Shown in pieces: positions 61,774 through 64,000 of a stretch of 64,000 nt of DNA (the first letter of the stretch is position 1; each line of letters starts with the position of its first letter). The position numbers were made by a program, and so were the translations under genes. The DNA lies in contig CP104100.1 in the NCBI GenBank assembly GCA_025163595.1, positions 2,976,001-3,040,000 of the forward strand. Reading direction: 5' to 3'. The DNA comes from Phaeobacter sp. G2. GTDB lineage: Bacteria > Pseudomonadota > Alphaproteobacteria > Rhodobacterales > Rhodobacteraceae. A model generated the notes under the pieces. The model was not told the DNA's origin. It saw only the letters and a list, made by a program, of their open reading frames with translations, and searched no databases.

Positions 61774-63732
61774 ATGGCAAACGACCTTCTCAGCACGCCC
61801 GCCGACGAAATCTATGACGCCTCCTCAATCGAAGTGCTGGAAGGGCTGGAACCGGTGCGCCAGCGCCCCGGCATGTATATCGGCGGCACGGATGAGCGTG
61901 CGCTGCACCATATGGTGGCAGAAATCCTCGACAACTCGATGGACGAAGCAGTCGCGGGTCATGCCAACCGCATCGAAGTCACCCTGCATGCGGATCATTC
62001 GGTCACCATTTCCGACAATGGCCGCGGCATTCCAATTGATCCGCACCCCAAGTTCCCGGATAAATCCGCGCTGGAAGTGATCCTGTGCACCCTGCACGCG
62101 GGGGGGAAATTCTCTGGCAAGGCCTATCAGACCTCCGGCGGTCTGCACGGGGTTGGCTCTTCGGTGGTAAACGCCCTGTCAGATAGTCTGGTGGTTCAGG
62201 TCGCCAAGAACAAAGAACTGTTTGAACAACGGTTTTCCCGTGGCCTGCCCTTGGGCCCGGTTGAAAAGGTCGGCGCAGCGCCCAACAAACGCGGCACCTT
62301 TGTCACCTTTCATGCGGATGAACAGATCTTTGGCTCACATCGGTTCAAGCCCAAGCGCCTGTTCACCCTGGTGCGCTCCAAGGCCTATCTGTTCTCGGGC
62401 GTGGAGATCCGCTGGAAATCAGAGATCGACGACAAGGAAACCCCGGTTGAGGCCACCTTCCACTTCCCCGGCGGGCTCAAGGATTATCTGACAGAGGTGC
62501 TGGGCAAGGCCTCGGTCTATGCCGATGCGCCCTTTGCCGGCAAGGTGGAGTTCCGCGAGAAGTTTGGCGAGCCGGGCTATGTGGAATGGGCGATCAACTG
62601 GACACCCTCACGCGATGGTTTCACCCAAAGCTACTGTAACACCGTGCCCACGCCCGAGGGCGGCACCCATGTGGCGGGCTTCTGGGCTGCCATTTTAAAA
62701 GGCATCAAGGCCTATGGTGAACTGGTCGGCAACAAGAAGGCCGCCAGCATTACCCGCGACGACCTGATGGCGGGGGGCTGTGGGCTGGTGTCTTGTTTCA
62801 TCGCTGACCCTGCCTTTGTTGGCCAGACCAAGGATCGTTTGTCGACCGAGAGCGCTGCCAAGATGGTGGAAAACTCGGTGCGCGACCATTTTGACAACTG
62901 GCTGGCGGCAGACACCAAATCGGCTGGCGCCATCCTCGATTTTCTGGTGCTGCGGGCCGAGGAACGCCTGCGGCGCAAGCAGGAGAAAGAGACCCAGCGC
63001 AAATCGGCCACCAAGAAACTGCGCCTGCCGGGCAAGCTGACGGATTGCACCTCCAAGGACCGCGTGGGCACCGAGCTGTTCATCGTCGAGGGCGACTCTG
63101 CGGGGGGCTCAGGCAAGGGCGCGCGCAACCGGGTCAATCAGGCGCTGCTGCCGCTGAAGGGTAAGATCCTCAACGTGTTGGGCGCGGCCTCAAACAAGCT
63201 GGGCTCAAACGCCGAGATCAATGATCTCTGCGAGGCTTTGGGTGTTGGATTGGGCAGCAAATTTGTGCTGGATGATCTGCGCTATGACAAAATCATCATC
63301 ATGACTGATGCGGATGTTGACGGTGCCCATATTGCCTCCCTCCTGATGACGTTCTTTTTCACCCAGATGCGGCCCTTGATTGATGGCGGTCATCTGTACC
63401 TCGCCTGCCCGCCGCTGTTCCGCCTGACCCAAGGCGCCAAGCGCGTCTATTGCCTGGATGAGGCCGAGCGCGATCTGTGGCTGGAAAAGGGCCTGGGCGG
63501 CAAAGGCAAGATTGATGTGAGCCGGTTTAAAGGTCTGGGCGAGATGGACGCCAAGGATCTGAAAGAGACCACCATGGACCCCAGCACGCGGAAACTGATC
63601 CGGGTGACCATTGATGAGGACGAACCCGGCGAGACCGGAGATCTGGTCGAGCGCCTGATGGGCAAGAAACCCGAGCTGCGCTACCAGTATATTCAGGAAA
63701 ACGCTAGGTTTGTTGAGGAGCTGGATGTTTAA
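61774..63732 (+). CDS. parE: DNA topoisomerase IV subunit B ParE
   Basis: The 652-residue ATPase subunit of topoisomerase IV decatenates chromosomes with ParC. The GHKL ATP site is in EILDNSMDEAVAG, with the G-loop in SGGLHGVGSSVVNAL. The transducer domain follows, and TOPRIM shows FIVEGDSAGGSGKG and DADVDGAHI with metal ligands. ParE rather than GyrB is supported by length, the start SIEVLEGLEPVRQRPGMYIG with a Thr-Asp-Glu loop, and no GyrB insertion. The stop overlaps the next gene by 8 bp. Confidence 0.95.
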   Translation: MANDLLSTPADEIYDASSIEVLEGLEPVRQRPGMYIGGTDERALHHMVAEILDNSMDEAVAGHANRIEVTLHADHSVTISDNGRGIPIDPHPKFPDKSALEVILCTLHAGGKFSGKAYQTSGGLHGVGSSVVNALSDSLVVQVAKNKELFEQRFSRGLPLGPVEKVGAAPNKRGTFVTFHADEQIFGSHRFKPKRLFTLVRSKAYLFSGVEIRWKSEIDDKETPVEATFHFPGGLKDYLTEVLGKASVYADAPFAGKVEFREKFGEPGYVEWAINWTPSRDGFTQSYCNTVPTPEGGTHVAGFWAAILKGIKAYGELVGNKKAASITRDDLMAGGCGLVSCFIADPAFVGQTKDRLSTESAAKMVENSVRDHFDNWLAADTKSAGAILDFLVLRAEERLRRKQEKETQRKSATKKLRLPGKLTDCTSKDRVGTELFIVEGDSAGGSGKGARNRVNQALLPLKGKILNVLGAASNKLGSNAEINDLCEALGVGLGSKFVLDDLRYDKIIIMTDADVDGAHIASLLMTFFFTQMRPLIDGGHLYLACPPLFRLTQGAKRVYCLDEAERDLWLEKGLGGKGKIDVSRFKGLGEMDAKDLKETTMDPSTRKLIRVTIDEDEPGETGDLVERLMGKKPELRYQYIQENARFVEELDV

Positions 63733-64000
63733 AGCCGGGCTTCATATAGTCCATTTATGGTTTGGCTTACTTTTGTTTCCGGTTGTCTATGTTTTTGTTT
63801 CCGGTATAAAAGTTGAAAATCACTACCTCGCCGCCTTGGCATTTTATGCGCCCTTAGCAGTACTGTTTGCTCTCTATGTGAGGCACAAATGTCAGCCAAG
63901 CAAAGAACTTGTGGATTTAGTTTATTACTCAACAGGTATCGTTAGCGTAGTACTTTTTACATGGATCAATTCGAAACAGGTAGGTGAACTGCACCTTCCG
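63725..64000 (+). CDS. Small membrane protein of unknown family, N-terminal part (cut by window edge)
   Basis: An open frame of 92 codons from ATG 63725 to the right edge encodes an apparent membrane protein: helices at about residues 7-27 (HLWFGLLLFPVVYVFVSG), 35-53 (LAALAFYAPLAVLFALYV) and about 68-84. The ATG lies inside the last three codons of parE (ATGTTTAA), so translation would be coupled. The region is much more A/T-rich than parE, which suggests recent acquisition or relaxed selection. I do not recognise the family. The overlap could also be accidental. Confidence 0.6.
   Translation, partial: MFKAGLHIVHLWFGLLLFPVVYVFVSGIKVENHYLAALAFYAPLAVLFALYVRHKCQPSKELVDLVYYSTGIVSVVLFTWINSKQVGELHLP

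Overview
The window looks like chromosomal DNA of a Roseobacter-group alphaproteobacterium (Rhodobacteraceae). The GC content is high (about 60% by eye). The protein families fit that group: an Lrp-type PutR beside a PutA that lacks a DNA-binding domain, divergent metR-metF, a class I PHA cluster with PhaR and phasin, an orphan form II CO-dehydrogenase-like large subunit, and a bufferin operon. The genus assignment is inference only. No CRISPR array, rRNA or intact insertion sequence was seen.

Layout. 1-3.0 kb (minus): a type I solute-binding protein followed by a chemotaxis receptor that runs off the left edge. 3.0-4.5 kb: an accessory scar with a hypothetical ORF, a small helix-turn-helix ORF and the C-terminal remnant of a large serine recombinase, all against the 3' end of a tRNA-Leu(UAA). 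4.7-9.9 kb: putR/putA (proline catabolism), a rhomboid protease and a GFA-type zinc protein. 10-15 kb: suhB, an MDR oxidoreductase, metR/metF with a consensus MetR site between them, and a thioesterase. 15-20 kb: a DUF2235 hydrolase overlapping an orphan molybdenum hydroxylase large subunit, then an ornithine decarboxylase divergent from an Lrp-type regulator. 20-26 kb: valS, a DUF1330 protein, and a tightly coupled trio of two TerB-like proteins plus a cytoplasmic PhnD-fold protein.

26-34.4 kb: a polar amino-acid/amine ABC transporter (ATPase, binding protein, two permeases), then two glutamine-synthetase-family ligases flanking a class I amidotransferase, and a Puu-type FAD oxidase. Together these look like an uptake and gamma-glutamylation route for a polyamine or other amine. 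A lone DegT aminotransferase follows. 36-41.7 kb: the PHA regulon (phaR, phaP, phaC, phaZ). CTGC-N3-GCAG operators lie in front of phaP and phaC/phaZ, and a degenerate copy lies in front of phaR. 41.7-47.9 kb: assorted hydrolases, a VOC protein, DUF4105 and thrS. 48-50.9 kb: a bufferin-type metallophore operon bufABCD. 51-57 kb: an ArsC/Spx-like protein, a cold-shock protein, folA-thyA, gloA, a MarR regulator, sdhE, an XRE regulator and an aspartate aminotransferase. 57-64 kb: a MATE exporter, PPK2, an epoxide-hydrolase-like enzyme, an AhpD-like protein, parE, and an AT-rich membrane protein that overlaps the parE stop and runs off the right edge.

Points most worth a second look: the permease at 27.7 kb seems to start at an ATT codon; the PHA operators form a coherent regulon; the TerB-TerB-PhnD trio has no function I can name; the SBP-receptor pair suggests indirect chemosensing; and parE is followed by an overlapping ORF of different base composition.
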